From: JAYVSZ01 sp043774925
Lineage (GTDB): Bacteria; Pseudomonadota; Gammaproteobacteria; Burkholderiales; Methylophilaceae
Reading direction: 5' to 3'
Assembly: GCA_043774925.1 (NCBI GenBank)
Contig: JAYVSZ010000023.1
Location: 1 to 40,213 of the forward strand
Length of the DNA stretch: 40,213 bases
Within the stretch, counting starts at the first letter, position 1, and the number at the start of each line of letters is the position of its first letter. The position numbers and the translations under genes were made by a program. Of this stretch, positions 6,832 to 14,882 are shown piece after piece. Below the pieces are notes generated by a model. The model was given only the letters and a program-made list of their open reading frames with translations. It did no database searches and was not told where the DNA came from.

Positions 6832-7152
6832 ATGAAGTTATTTACTGGTTTACTTATAGTATCATTTTTGGCAACATCATTAAGCGCCTACGCTGAAACG
6901 CCAGATGCCAAAATGATAGACCATCAGCAAAAAGCGGTCGCTGAGGAGATGGATGCCAAAGAAAAAGCAACCCCTTCAGAAGAATTGCGCCCAGCGGCTA
7001 CAGTTAAAAACAAAGCAAAGGCGCCAGCTGAAAGGTCGAAAGAGTCTATGATTAAGCACCAAAAAAAGCAGACTGCTAAATCAATAGCAGATGATAAAGC
7101 ATCATTACCAGATGTGGAAGCAAGGCCTGCAGCAACAACCAATCAGAAATAG
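6832..7152 (+). CDS. Small secreted protein with two internal repeats
   Basis: A 106-residue protein with GGAG spaced 7 from its ATG. The first ~23 residues are a signal peptide ending LSAYAE. The mature part is hydrophilic, rich in Lys, Ala and Glu, and built of two copies of a ~40-residue unit: MIDHQQKAVAEEMDAKEKAT with LRPAAT, then MIKHQKKQTAKSIADDKAS with ARPAAT. No Cys, no known domain. It is divergent from the NhaR-like gene across a strong palindrome and is followed by a clean terminator, so it is probably a single-gene transcript controlled by that regulator. Function unknown. Confidence 0.8.
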   Translation: MKLFTGLLIVSFLATSLSAYAETPDAKMIDHQQKAVAEEMDAKEKATPSEELRPAATVKNKAKAPAERSKESMIKHQKKQTAKSIADDKASLPDVEARPAATTNQK

Positions 7153-7168
7153 CCTAGCATCAAATGAT

Positions 7169-7197
7169 AAGAGCGATGATTCACATCGCTCTTTTTT
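7169..7197 (+). terminator. Rho-independent terminator
   Basis: AAGAGCGATG and CATCGCTCTT form a perfect 10-bp stem around ATTCA, followed by six T. It ends the transcript of the small secreted protein. Confidence 0.9.
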
Positions 7198-7243
7198 ATT
7201 GGCTTTGTATTATGGGAGATAGCAAATAGATCTTAATCAACTT

Positions 7244-8566
7244 TCATCGTATCTGATGCACGGTCTGGCCGAGCATTTCGGGCGTAATAAGCGTTATGCC
7301 TTGTTCTGTGACATGAAAGCGCTGTTGATCTTGCGCCAGATCTAGACCTGCTATAAAGCCATCTGGAATTTTACAATGCATATCGACCACTACACTTTTT
7401 AATTTGACGTGTTCACCAATCTCAACATGTGGCAGGATGACTGAGTCTTGTATTAGACTATGCTTGCCAACTCGCACTTTAAGCGATAGAAGTGATCGCT
7501 CAATGGTTGCACCACTGATGATGCAGCCGCCGGAGATCATAGAATCCATGGCATGCCCACGCAGACTGTCGTCGTTGAAATTGAATTTTGCAGGGGGTAG
7601 CTGCGGTTGATGGGTGCGAATTGGCCAATCATCATCATACAGGTCAAGATCTGGTGTCACACGTACCAGATCCATATTCGCTTCCCAATAAGCATCTACA
7701 GTGCCCACATCTCGCCAATAGGGCACATCGCACATCATGTTGACACAGCTTTCTACAAAACGGTGTGCAAAAACACGATGGCTTTTGACAAGTTTTGGAA
7801 TAATGTCTTTGCCAAAGTCGTGACTAGAACTTGCATCGTCGTCGTCAAGGTTAAGTTGTTCATATAGAAAACGTGCATTAAATACATAAATGCCCATGCT
7901 TACTAAAGCGCAGCTTGGTTTGCTTGGGATTGCCGTGGGATTGGCGGGTTTTTCGTCAAAGCCAATGACTTTCCAAATATTATTAACGCGCACCACGCCG
8001 AATGCGCTTGCGCTTGCGAGCGGCACCTCAATGCAGGCAACCGTCAGATCAGCGCCTTTCATCACATGGTCGGCAAGCATTTGGCTATAATCCATTTTAT
8101 AAACATGGTCACCGCCTAAAATCAGCACATACTCTGGCTGACATTGGTCAATATGTTTTAAATTTTGGAAAACAGCATTCGCTGTGCCAGAATAAACCCC
8201 GCCAAGTGCATGTTGCTGCGCTGGCAACACATCCACAAACTCATCAGACTGATCATCTAGAAAGTTCCAACTGCGTTGTATGTGGTGAATAAGGCTGTGC
8301 GCCATATATTGCGTGGCAACGCCAATGCGGCGCACGCCTGAATTTACGCAATTACTAAGCGTAAAATCGATAATACGCAATTTCCCACCAAAAGGAATAG
8401 CGGGTTTTGCGCGCCAATCTGTCAATTGCTTGAGTCGGCTACCACTTCCGCCAGCAAGTACGATGGCATAAGTCTTTCTAGCAAGCGCGCCGCTATGGCG
8501 TGTCGCTTGCCTAACGTGAGATGCGCTTTGCTCAACGCCTGCTGTTACTTCATTATGCTGGTTCAT
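7244..8566 (-). CDS. glgC: Glucose-1-phosphate adenylyltransferase
   Basis: A 440-residue ADP-glucose pyrophosphorylase, which makes ADP-glucose from glucose-1-phosphate and ATP for glycogen synthesis in the cytoplasm. The nucleotidyltransferase signature AIVLAGGSGSRLKQLTDWRA begins at residue ~33, followed by KPAIPFGGKLRIIDF; the sugar-phosphate region GFDEKPANP and VSMGIYVF are present, and the C-terminal left-handed beta-helix has hexapeptide-like repeats. The first ~30 residues are a normal regulatory extension. The start ATG overlaps the end of the upstream permease gene by 14 bases, so it is the last gene of a four-gene run (yqhA-like, terC-like, perM-like, glgC). No other glycogen gene is present here. 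Confidence 0.97.
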   Translation of the reverse strand: MNQHNEVTAGVEQSASHVRQATRHSGALARKTYAIVLAGGSGSRLKQLTDWRAKPAIPFGGKLRIIDFTLSNCVNSGVRRIGVATQYMAHSLIHHIQRSWNFLDDQSDEFVDVLPAQQHALGGVYSGTANAVFQNLKHIDQCQPEYVLILGGDHVYKMDYSQMLADHVMKGADLTVACIEVPLASASAFGVVRVNNIWKVIGFDEKPANPTAIPSKPSCALVSMGIYVFNARFLYEQLNLDDDDASSSHDFGKDIIPKLVKSHRVFAHRFVESCVNMMCDVPYWRDVGTVDAYWEANMDLVRVTPDLDLYDDDWPIRTHQPQLPPAKFNFNDDSLRGHAMDSMISGGCIISGATIERSLLSLKVRVGKHSLIQDSVILPHVEIGEHVKLKSVVVDMHCKIPDGFIAGLDLAQDQQRFHVTEQGITLITPEMLGQTVHQIR

Positions 8567-9647
8567 TGCTTACACCTTCTTTAAACAAGGGTGACGTTGG
8601 ATGCGCTTCTAGCCACTCATGCCAAACAGCAAAGGCCACCGCCAAGATGACTGGGCCTAGAAATAAACCTACCAAACCGAACGCTGCCAAGCCGCCCAAA
8701 ACGCCAAAAAAAGCCAAAATGAAAGGGAGTTTTACATTTTGCGAAACGACAAAGGGACGCACTATATTATCCACCCAAGACACCACCATGCCGCCCCAAA
8801 GCAACAAACCCAAGCCGGCCCAGTGCTGACCAGTTAATAGTAGCCATACGCCCAAGCTGCCCCAAACCAAAGGCGTACCAAATGGTATTAAAGCAAATAA
8901 TACGGTAATTGCTGCCAACATCAATGCGGCGTCTAAACCTGCTACCCAATAGCCAAAACCTGCCACTGCGCCTTGAATAATAGCCGTTAATACAATGCCA
9001 TAAACAACGCCGCGCGTAGCTCCGCCAGCTGCTTCGATATACCCACGCACCCTTGGGCCTAGCATAGATTCTAAAACGCGCTCAAGTTGCCCTAAAAACT
9101 TTGCACCGTCTCGATAGACAAAGAAAAGGGTCAGCATGGCTAAGCCCATTTTGACAAAATTACGTCCTATGCCACCTAATACATCAAATGCAGCTTTATC
9201 TGCATTTGCCAAAAAGGCCTGTACGGTTGTTTTTAGCTGTGCAGGTGCTGCAACCACTTGAGAAAACCAAGCAGCAATATCACTGCCAATTAGCGGCAAA
9301 TCCGTGATAAATTTTGGTAACAAAAAACCACCCTTAGCTAATTTAGTATTAAAAATATCTGCGGCAACACCAAGCTCAAGCTTAAGCGTTAAAAATAGCC
9401 ACAATATAGGTAAAATGATTGCCGAGACCATGCCTAAAGTCATCATGAGGGCAGCCCAGTTGGTTCTATCTTTAAGCAGATTCAGTAACTTTGAATACAA
9501 TGGCCAACTAGCATATGCAAGGATAGCTGCCCAAGCGATTGGCACGAAAAATGGAGACATCACAAGGCAGGCAGCTGCTGTTAGCGCAATGACAAAACTG
9601 GCTAGCAGAAGCTGCCTAATGGCTGGGCGTGTGGTTAGTTCTTGCAT
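8553..9647 (-). CDS. AI-2E family transporter / PerM-like permease
   Basis: A 364-residue inner-membrane protein of the AI-2E transporter (UPF0118, PerM/TqsA) family. It has paired N-terminal membrane helices (residues ~12-50 and ~65-87), a soluble loop (residues ~95-155), and a C-terminal bundle with VRGYIEAAGGATRGVVYGIV, LFALIPFGTPLVWG and the family-typical VDNIVRPFVVSQNVKLPF. Members export signals or small organic compounds, or act in sodium/proton exchange; the substrate here cannot be told. It begins 3 bases after the terC-like gene and overlaps glgC. The C-terminal tail ends EGVSNEPA inside the glgC start. Confidence 0.93.
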   Translation of the reverse strand: MQELTTRPAIRQLLLASFVIALTAAACLVMSPFFVPIAWAAILAYASWPLYSKLLNLLKDRTNWAALMMTLGMVSAIILPILWLFLTLKLELGVAADIFNTKLAKGGFLLPKFITDLPLIGSDIAAWFSQVVAAPAQLKTTVQAFLANADKAAFDVLGGIGRNFVKMGLAMLTLFFVYRDGAKFLGQLERVLESMLGPRVRGYIEAAGGATRGVVYGIVLTAIIQGAVAGFGYWVAGLDAALMLAAITVLFALIPFGTPLVWGSLGVWLLLTGQHWAGLGLLLWGGMVVSWVDNIVRPFVVSQNVKLPFILAFFGVLGGLAAFGLVGLFLGPVILAVAFAVWHEWLEAHPTSPLFKEGVSNEPA

Positions 9648-9650
9648 GTT

Positions 9651-10637
9651 TTACGCTGCATTGCTGCCATCCTTGATACTTGGCTTAGTCTTAACATTTG
9701 GCTGGGTGAGGATTAAGCTGGCGACTACCGACGAGGCTAGAATAATGGCAATCACCAATAGTGAGACTTGCGTAGAAACATGAATCCAATAGGCTGCTAA
9801 CATTTTTCCTCCAATAAAAACCAATAAAAACGCTAAACCATATTTAAGCAAATGAAAGCGATCTGCCATATCTGCAAGCAGAAAATACAAGGCGCGCAAG
9901 CCCATAATGGCAAAAATATTAGAGGTGAACACAATAAATGGATCTGTGGTAATTGCAAAAATAGCAGGAATAGAATCTACCGCAAACACCACATCCGTCA
10001 CTTCTATCATCAACAATACCAAAAATAAGGGCGTAAAATAACGCACACCATTTTGCATCACGCTAAATTTATCGCCATGGTAGCGATCACTAATTCGCAA
10101 ATGACGCCTTGCAAAACGTAGTACTGGATTTTTTTCTAAATCAGGAGTTTTTTCTGCCATCATCAGCATACGAATGCCGGTGAAGATTAAAAATACACCA
10201 AACAAATAAAGCACCCAGTGAAACTCGCGTACTACCCAAGCGCCAGCAATAATCATAATTGCGCGCAAAACAATTGCCCCTAGCACGCCATAAAGCAGTA
10301 CGCGTCGCTGATGTTCTGGCGCGACTTGAAAAGCGCTAAAAATCATCAAAAACACAAACACGTTATCAACTGAGAGTGACTTTTCAATCACATAACCTGT
10401 TAAAAATTCTGTGGCTTTTTGGCTGGCTATTTCTGCGCCTGCGCTGCCAGATAAATACCACCAAAGTAGCGCGTTAAATCCAAACGCCAAACCTAGCCAA
10501 GCCACCGACCAAATGGCCGCTTCTTTCGTACTAACTTTATGCGCCTTGCGGCCGCCAAACACAAACAAATCTAAGGCCAGCATGACCAACACAAACGCGA
10601 TAAAAACAGCCCACATCCAAGGTTGTGCAATTGTCAT
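9651..10637 (-). CDS. TerC/Alx family membrane protein
   Basis: A 328-residue multi-pass inner-membrane protein of the TerC/Alx family. Family marks are GYVIEKSLSVDNVFVFLMIF (residues ~83-102) and IEVTDVVFAVDSIPAIFAIT (residues ~217-236), each with paired acidic residues inside membrane helices that are thought to bind metal. E. coli Alx exports manganese and is controlled by an alkaline-pH riboswitch; no such leader is visible here because the gene follows the yqhA-like gene directly (the stop and the ATG abut). It probably shares that gene's promoter. Metal specificity is inferred from the family. Confidence 0.95.
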   Translation of the reverse strand: MTIAQPWMWAVFIAFVLVMLALDLFVFGGRKAHKVSTKEAAIWSVAWLGLAFGFNALLWWYLSGSAGAEIASQKATEFLTGYVIEKSLSVDNVFVFLMIFSAFQVAPEHQRRVLLYGVLGAIVLRAIMIIAGAWVVREFHWVLYLFGVFLIFTGIRMLMMAEKTPDLEKNPVLRFARRHLRISDRYHGDKFSVMQNGVRYFTPLFLVLLMIEVTDVVFAVDSIPAIFAITTDPFIVFTSNIFAIMGLRALYFLLADMADRFHLLKYGLAFLLVFIGGKMLAAYWIHVSTQVSLLVIAIILASSVVASLILTQPNVKTKPSIKDGSNAA

Positions 10638-11153
10638 TTAGCCGCCCATCCCTAGTTTTTTGTGCCCGTTTAATTTATCCATAAGGGCGAACATCACGCC
10701 AGAAAACACAAAAGTAAGATGAATGCCTACTTTCCATCCCAGCTCTGTATTGCTCAAACCGCCAATATTGACGAATGATTTTAAAAGTTCGATCCCAGAA
10801 ATGGCAATAATCGAGCCAATCAGCTTCATTTTTAAGTCGGCAAAATCTACGTGACCCATCCATTCTGGCCTGTCTTCATGATCGCCAGTATCAATTTTTG
10901 ACACAAAGTTTTCATAGCCTGCAAAAATAATAATCATCAGTAAATTTGCCACCAACACCAAATCAACCAATGATAGTACGCCCACTAATACATTGCCTGT
11001 GCCGCCCATGACTAGGTGAATTAAGTGGTTAAACTCAAGGCCAAAGTAGTACAACATAACCACCACAGCACCCACTAAACCTAAGTAAAATGGCGCTAAC
11101 AACCAACGACTTGCAAATAAAATTTGTTCTAAAGTCCGCTCTATATATTGCAA
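10638..11153 (-). CDS. UPF0114/YqhA-like membrane protein
   Basis: A 171-residue protein of the TIGR00645/UPF0114 family: ERTLEQILFASRWLLAPFYLG at the N-terminus, then SLVDLVLVANLLMIIIFAGYENFVSKID, and a C-terminal pair of helices. Four membrane segments are likely. The start is a TTG at 11153; GAGG spaced 5 precedes it and there is no nearby in-frame ATG, so the TTG is well supported. It is the first gene of the run leading to glgC. Cellular role unknown. Confidence 0.92.
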   Translation of the reverse strand: MQYIERTLEQILFASRWLLAPFYLGLVGAVVVMLYYFGLEFNHLIHLVMGGTGNVLVGVLSLVDLVLVANLLMIIIFAGYENFVSKIDTGDHEDRPEWMGHVDFADLKMKLIGSIIAISGIELLKSFVNIGGLSNTELGWKVGIHLTFVFSGVMFALMDKLNGHKKLGMGG

Positions 11154-11201
11154 TTTTTCCTCACTTTTTTATGTTTATTAGAACCTTAGTCTTAAAAGGT
11201 C

Positions 11202-11333
11202 TTAGTTATCACTGTTCATAAAACCCAATAGATGCAGCAGGCTGCTGAATAAGTTAAATATGGATACAAATAAAGTTACCGTTGCCATAATGTAGTTGGT
11301 CTCACGGCCATGAATAATATTACTGGTTTCATA
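11202..11333 (-). pseudogene. C-terminal stump of a Bax-inhibitor-1/YccA family gene
   Basis: The minus-strand frame ending with TAA at 11202-11204 reads ETSNIIHGRETNYIMATV, then SIFNLFSSLLHLLGF. This is the last membrane helix and tail of BI-1/YccA proteins (typical: DTSxIIxGxETNYIMAT). It is closed upstream by a stop at 11334-11336, and the rest of the ~220-residue protein is missing; the HPF-like gene now occupies the upstream side. The fragment marks a deletion or recombination junction. Confidence 0.82.
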
Positions 11334-11345
11334 TTAAGCAGTAAC

Positions 11346-11714
11346 TTATAAGGTTGAGTTCGCCAGCAATATCGTTGATAATCTTTTGTAGTTTGAGTTT
11401 TCATTGCGATACGAGTGTTTGCGCTCAAGTTGCCGCGCAACTGCGTTGCTTGCACGCTCAACAGCGCGGTCAATAGCAACATACAAGTTAGTATCGATAT
11501 CGTTAATAACAACAGTAGGCATGCCCGCAAAAGTTAAAACAAGTTGGCAGCGTTTATCTTCCCCTCCGCGAGGACCGTTGATGTCCGAAAGAGTAACTCT
11601 GATGCGCTGTATGTAGTTGCTTGCATAGTCTATCGAGAAATTAAGCCGTAGCTCAACATAACTTTGTAAGGCTTTTGTTAATGTAAAACCACGAGATTGA
11701 ATATTTGCTTTCAT
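11346..11714 (-). CDS. Ribosome hibernation-promoting factor-like protein (HPF/RaiA)
   Basis: A 122-residue S30AE/sigma-54-modulation domain protein: MKANIQSRGFTLTKALQSYVELRL (first strand and helix, here split by the motif), then IRVTLSDINGPRGGEDKRCQ and NDIDTNLYVAIDRAVERASN. HPF and RaiA bind the small ribosomal subunit and silence ribosomes in stationary phase. Two close ATGs exist; I choose 11714, which has GGA spaced 6, while for the ATG at 11720 the GGA would touch the start. It does not have the long C-terminal dimerisation domain; the last ~25 residues (YRNENSNYKRLSTILLANSTL) look unrelated to the family. Not in its common place next to rpoN, so likely an extra paralogue. Confidence 0.85.
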   Translation of the reverse strand: MKANIQSRGFTLTKALQSYVELRLNFSIDYASNYIQRIRVTLSDINGPRGGEDKRCQLVLTFAGMPTVVINDIDTNLYVAIDRAVERASNAVARQLERKHSYRNENSNYKRLSTILLANSTL

Positions 11715-12028
11715 GATCATTCCATATCCACTTAAGTTAAAGAAACGTCAGTCTAACGCTAATAATTACTCAATAAAAATCGAATATAGTTGTTTAATAG
11801 TTCGGAAAAAACTAACTGAATAGAATTTACATATTGGCTGGCTTTGGGGTGTTACAGCCAGATTTCTGAAGGCAGGCTTTCAAATTTTGTGCGTAAGAAA
11901 GTATGCTATGCGACCTCGGAACCCGAAGCGGAAGCTGATTTAATCTGCTTGCTAGTAATACTTAAATCCCAATTACGCAAAAATCATGGCTCTATCGGTG
12001 CTGAAATGAGTCGTTAAAATTTAACGCA
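11715..12028. other. Intergenic stretch with a short start-less open frame
   Basis: No gene is assigned. On the plus strand 11820-12017 is open (65 codons, for example LSNFVRKKVCYATSEPEAEA then NHGSIGAEMSR) and ends in TAA, but it has no ATG or ribosome site and begins just after a stop. The composition looks protein-like, so it may be the tail of a lost gene; I do not recognise it. The left part should hold the promoter of the HPF-like gene. Confidence 0.4.
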
Positions 12029-12562
12029 TTACTTAAGATACGGTTTTATTTTGCCTAAAATCACGTCAGAATCTGGCAACACGCTGCTTTCATATACACT
12101 CACGTTTTTGCCGCCAGGCAAAATGACGTATTTGTAAAAGTTCCATTGCGGTTCACTGCCAGTTTTGGTGGCAAGTTCTCTATAAAACGGGTTGGCATCT
12201 TTTCCAGAGACGCTACTTTTTCCCATCATTGGAAACTCAACTTTGTAGGTCATTTTACAAAAGTCACCGATTTCTTTGTTGTTGCCTGGGTCTTGCCTAA
12301 AGTCATTGGAAGGAAAGCCAATAACGAGCAAGCCTTGTGCTTTATATTTTTTATACATGCCTTCTAGCGCGTCAAATTGCGGCGTAAAACCGCATTTGCT
12401 GGCGGTGTTTACGACTAAAATAGGCTTGTCTTGATAATCGCACAAATTAAATGCTTGGCCATGTAAATCGGTAAATTGGTGATTGTAAACCCCTGTACAG
12501 GCTGCGGCGGAGGCCATGGCGCTAGCTCCTAATAAAGTGATGAATAATGCTAATTTTTTCAT
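12029..12562 (-). CDS. Secreted glutathione peroxidase-family protein
   Basis: A 177-residue thiol peroxidase with a signal peptide (cut near ASAAA, ~residue 20), so the enzyme acts in the periplasm. Family marks: LVVNTASKCGFTPQ with the peroxidatic Cys in a thioredoxin-like fold, VIGFPSNDF, and WNFYKYVI carrying the conserved Trp and Asn. It would reduce hydrogen or lipid peroxides, probably with thioredoxin-like donors. A second Cys (GDFCKMTYKVEFP) matches the family's resolving region. AAGGA spaced 7 precedes the ATG. Its position beside the lipid-modification cluster fits a shared theme of oxidative lipid damage, but it lies beyond that cluster's terminator. Confidence 0.94.
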   Translation of the reverse strand: MKKLALFITLLGASAMASAAACTGVYNHQFTDLHGQAFNLCDYQDKPILVVNTASKCGFTPQFDALEGMYKKYKAQGLLVIGFPSNDFRQDPGNNKEIGDFCKMTYKVEFPMMGKSSVSGKDANPFYRELATKTGSEPQWNFYKYVILPGGKNVSVYESSVLPDSDVILGKIKPYLK

Positions 12563-12612
12563 GTTGAATCCTTAAATATGGAAGACTTTGCTCTAGGACT
12601 ACACAACATTAG

Positions 12613-12753
12613 TTTGGTTCTATTGAGTCAGCAGTTGATGAAAATAGTCCAGTGCATCAAGCAGAGAGTTTCATTACAGTCTTTGATGTGGCGGAATTGC
12701 GTGAGCAAGAAGGTTTGTATCCGCGGTTGGCGAATTTGCAGTTTGAAAGCTAA
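12613..12753 (+). pseudogene. Unidentified C-terminal gene remnant
   Basis: An open plus-strand frame after a stop at 12610-12612 reads SAVDENSPVHQAESFITVFD, then VAELREQEGLYPRLANLQFE and ends at TAA (12751-12753). The composition is that of a real protein, yet there is no start codon and it begins within the glutathione peroxidase upstream region. I cannot name the family. It is probably the tail of a deleted gene. Confidence 0.4.
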
Positions 12754-12775
12754 ATTGTGCTTAACTTATAAAAAG

Positions 12776-12822
12776 GGGCTGTAGTAGATTAGCATAAATG
12801 CTATGCTAATCTACTACAGCCC
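12776..12822 (-). terminator. 21-bp perfect-stem terminator of the lipid cluster
   Basis: A stem from GGGCTGTAGTAGATTAGCAT plus one A pairs perfectly over 21 bp with its reverse complement around AATGC. Read on the minus strand it lies 17 bases after the cfa stop and is followed by CTTTTT, so it ends the long minus-strand run that begins with the sigma factor. The stem is far longer than needed. Confidence 0.82.
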
Positions 12823-12838
12823 TTAATTTATTTTATGT

Positions 12839-14092
12839 TTATGCGGTAATTGAATATCTACGATTTTCAGGCTTAACAAAGAGTAAATGCGCATTGCCCA
12901 AAACCCGCTCAGCAAAGCCGCCTTCGCAATAACAGAAATAAAATTCCCACATTTTGATGAACTCTTCTGAGTAACCTAGTGCCCGCACCGCGCCAATTTT
13001 GGAAAAAAAGTTGTCGCGCCAAGCGGCTAAAGTGGTCGCGTAATGTGGTCCAATGTCTTCAAAGTCAAAAAGCCGCAAATCACTAACTTTGGTGGTATTG
13101 GCGAGCATAGCGGTAACGGAAGGGATGTTAGAACCGGGAAAAATATAGCGCTGAATAAAATCCACACTATTTTTTGCCGCTTCAAAACGTTGATCAGTGA
13201 TGGTGATGGCTTGAATGAGCGCCATGCCGTTGGGTTTAAGCAAGCTCGCACATTTAGCAAAGTAAGTATCGTAAAATTGATGACCGACAGCCTCAATCAT
13301 TTCGATTGAAACTAGCTTGTCGAATTTACCACTTAAGTCTCTGTAATCATTAAGTAAAAGTGTGATTTTATCTTGTAAATTTGCAGCTTCTACACGTTGC
13401 TTGGCAAGCTCAAATTGTTGTTTAGAGATGGTAGTGGTGGTGACTTTGCAGCCATAATGCTTGGCTGCATAAATCGCAAAACCGCCCCAGCCTGTGCCAA
13501 CTTCTATCACGTGATCGCTAGGTTTTAAATCGAGCTTTTGACAAATCACTTCTAATTTTTTAAGCGATGCAGCATGTAAATCGGGCGTATCTTCATTAAA
13601 AACTGCGCAAGAATACATCATGGTTGGGTCTAGCCATAGCGCAAAAAAATCGTTGCCCAAATCGTAATGTGCGGCAATGTTTTTGCGACTCCCATGCGTC
13701 GTGTTGCGGTTTAACCAATGCAAGGCTTTAAGAATAGGTTTGGAAAGCCATTGAAAACCGTCTTCTAGTGTGTCCATTACACTTTGATTGCGCGCCATTA
13801 GGCGAATGACATTGGTTAAATTATCCGCGTTCCAATAATCCAGCATATACGCTTCACCCGCGCCAATGCTGCCTCCAAAAGCAATATCCCCGTAAAAATG
13901 TGCATCATTCACAGTGATTGTTGCACTTAAATCATCGCCATGGCCAAAATGATAAGTTTCATCTTTTTCAATAAGCGTTAATTTGCCTTGTTGCAATTTT
14001 TTAAGCTTAGCTAAGACTAATTTTCGAGCAAAATTTTGCAGCCAAGTGCTTTGGGGCTTAGCTTTAAGTGGGGATGTGAGCGTTTCGTTCAT
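12839..14092 (-). CDS. cfa: Cyclopropane-fatty-acyl-phospholipid synthase
   Basis: A 417-residue Mycolic-acid/CFA synthase. It transfers a methylene from S-adenosylmethionine to the double bond of membrane phospholipid acyl chains. The N-terminal lipid-interacting domain (residues ~1-125) precedes the catalytic domain: IAAHYDLGNDFFALWLDPTM (residues ~139-158), MMYSCAVF, and the SAM-binding VIEVGTGWGG (195-204); SIEMIEAVGHQFYDTYF and the late FEDIGPHYATTL with YFCYCEGGF are CFA-specific. Length and motifs are complete. It is the last gene of the cluster, 13 bases after the DUF1365 gene and before a strong terminator. The partners (desaturase, amine-oxidase-like protein, DUF1365) are the usual neighbours in SigE-ChrR regulons. 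Confidence 0.95.
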   Translation of the reverse strand: MNETLTSPLKAKPQSTWLQNFARKLVLAKLKKLQQGKLTLIEKDETYHFGHGDDLSATITVNDAHFYGDIAFGGSIGAGEAYMLDYWNADNLTNVIRLMARNQSVMDTLEDGFQWLSKPILKALHWLNRNTTHGSRKNIAAHYDLGNDFFALWLDPTMMYSCAVFNEDTPDLHAASLKKLEVICQKLDLKPSDHVIEVGTGWGGFAIYAAKHYGCKVTTTTISKQQFELAKQRVEAANLQDKITLLLNDYRDLSGKFDKLVSIEMIEAVGHQFYDTYFAKCASLLKPNGMALIQAITITDQRFEAAKNSVDFIQRYIFPGSNIPSVTAMLANTTKVSDLRLFDFEDIGPHYATTLAAWRDNFFSKIGAVRALGYSEEFIKMWEFYFCYCEGGFAERVLGNAHLLFVKPENRRYSITA

Positions 14093-14105
14093 GTTTTGAT
14101 GTTAT

Positions 14106-14882
14106 TTATTTGGTAGGCGGATGTGCGTAAAAAGGCACACGTTTTAGCCATAATAATAGTGCATTCCAGTAAATGCCAAACACCACTTTTACCGTCATCA
14201 GTGGATATTGTAGCAACAGCCAATTGAGCTGAGAAGCGCTTATTTCCTCGCGCTGCAGGGCGAGTGTGGCGTTAAATACTTGTTTATTATCTTTAAAGTT
14301 TTTCATGTGTACCAGCAATTGTTTACCTTCTAATTTAAACGCCCAGTCGTATTGAATCTGCATTGGCATAAAAGGTGAAACATGAAATCTTTTATCAAGT
14401 TTAAACACAGTAATGTTGCCATTTTTAGTATGCTTTACTATATTTTCGGCATAAAAATCATGTACATAAGCATAATCTTCGCCCCACGGCGTGTTGGTAA
14501 TATGCGTCACAATCGCCTGCATCGTTGTGCCATCTGCCTCAAAGCAATAGTAGAAGCTAACAGGGTTAAAACAATGCCCAAAATAGCGCATATTGGTGAG
14601 TAGGCGAATTGGCCCGCGAGCCGCTTGGCTTGTGGCTTGCAGCAATAAATCGCTAATTTCCTGTTTTAATGATTTGCTCGCATCGCCGTAATAATCTGCG
14701 CGCTTAAAGCTAGCTAAATTTGCTTTGCCATAAGACCAAAATCGTGACTTTTCAAACAGTTTTGGCAATTCATCCAAATCCAAATACATCATAAATGCTT
14801 GGTATTTAAAGCCGTGCGACTTGGGTGTATAGCGATGATGCGCCACAAAGCCTTTGTAAATTCCGCTGGCTGGCTGGCTCAT
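14106..14882 (-). CDS. DUF1365 family protein
   Basis: A 258-residue protein of DUF1365, recognised by IYKGFVAHHRYTPKSHGFKYQAF at the start (split: GFVAHHRYTPKSHGF), MRYFGHCFNPVSFYYCFEAD in the middle (residues ~98-117) and FHVSPFMPM near residue 190. No signal peptide. DUF1365 proteins almost always sit next to a flavin amine-oxidase-like protein and a CFA synthase, as here, and have been linked to the response to singlet oxygen and to unusual fatty acids in Rhodobacter; the biochemical reaction is not established to my knowledge. The ATG overlaps the upstream stop by 4 bases (ATGA), showing translational coupling. Confidence 0.93.
   Translation of the reverse strand: MSQPASGIYKGFVAHHRYTPKSHGFKYQAFMMYLDLDELPKLFEKSRFWSYGKANLASFKRADYYGDASKSLKQEISDLLLQATSQAARGPIRLLTNMRYFGHCFNPVSFYYCFEADGTTMQAIVTHITNTPWGEDYAYVHDFYAENIVKHTKNGNITVFKLDKRFHVSPFMPMQIQYDWAFKLEGKQLLVHMKNFKDNKQVFNATLALQREEISASQLNWLLLQYPLMTVKVVFGIYWNALLLWLKRVPFYAHPPTK

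Noticed and set aside
9651..11275. Alkaline or manganese riboswitch for the terC/alx-like gene
   Set aside because: The gene abuts the upstream yqhA-like gene without a leader, and no yybP-ykoY-like structure could be recognised upstream of that gene.
11276..11530. 84-aa minus-strand ORF MRACLLLLLTISILT
   Set aside because: It runs through the HPF-like gene in another frame; the hydrophobic look comes from the shifted codons.
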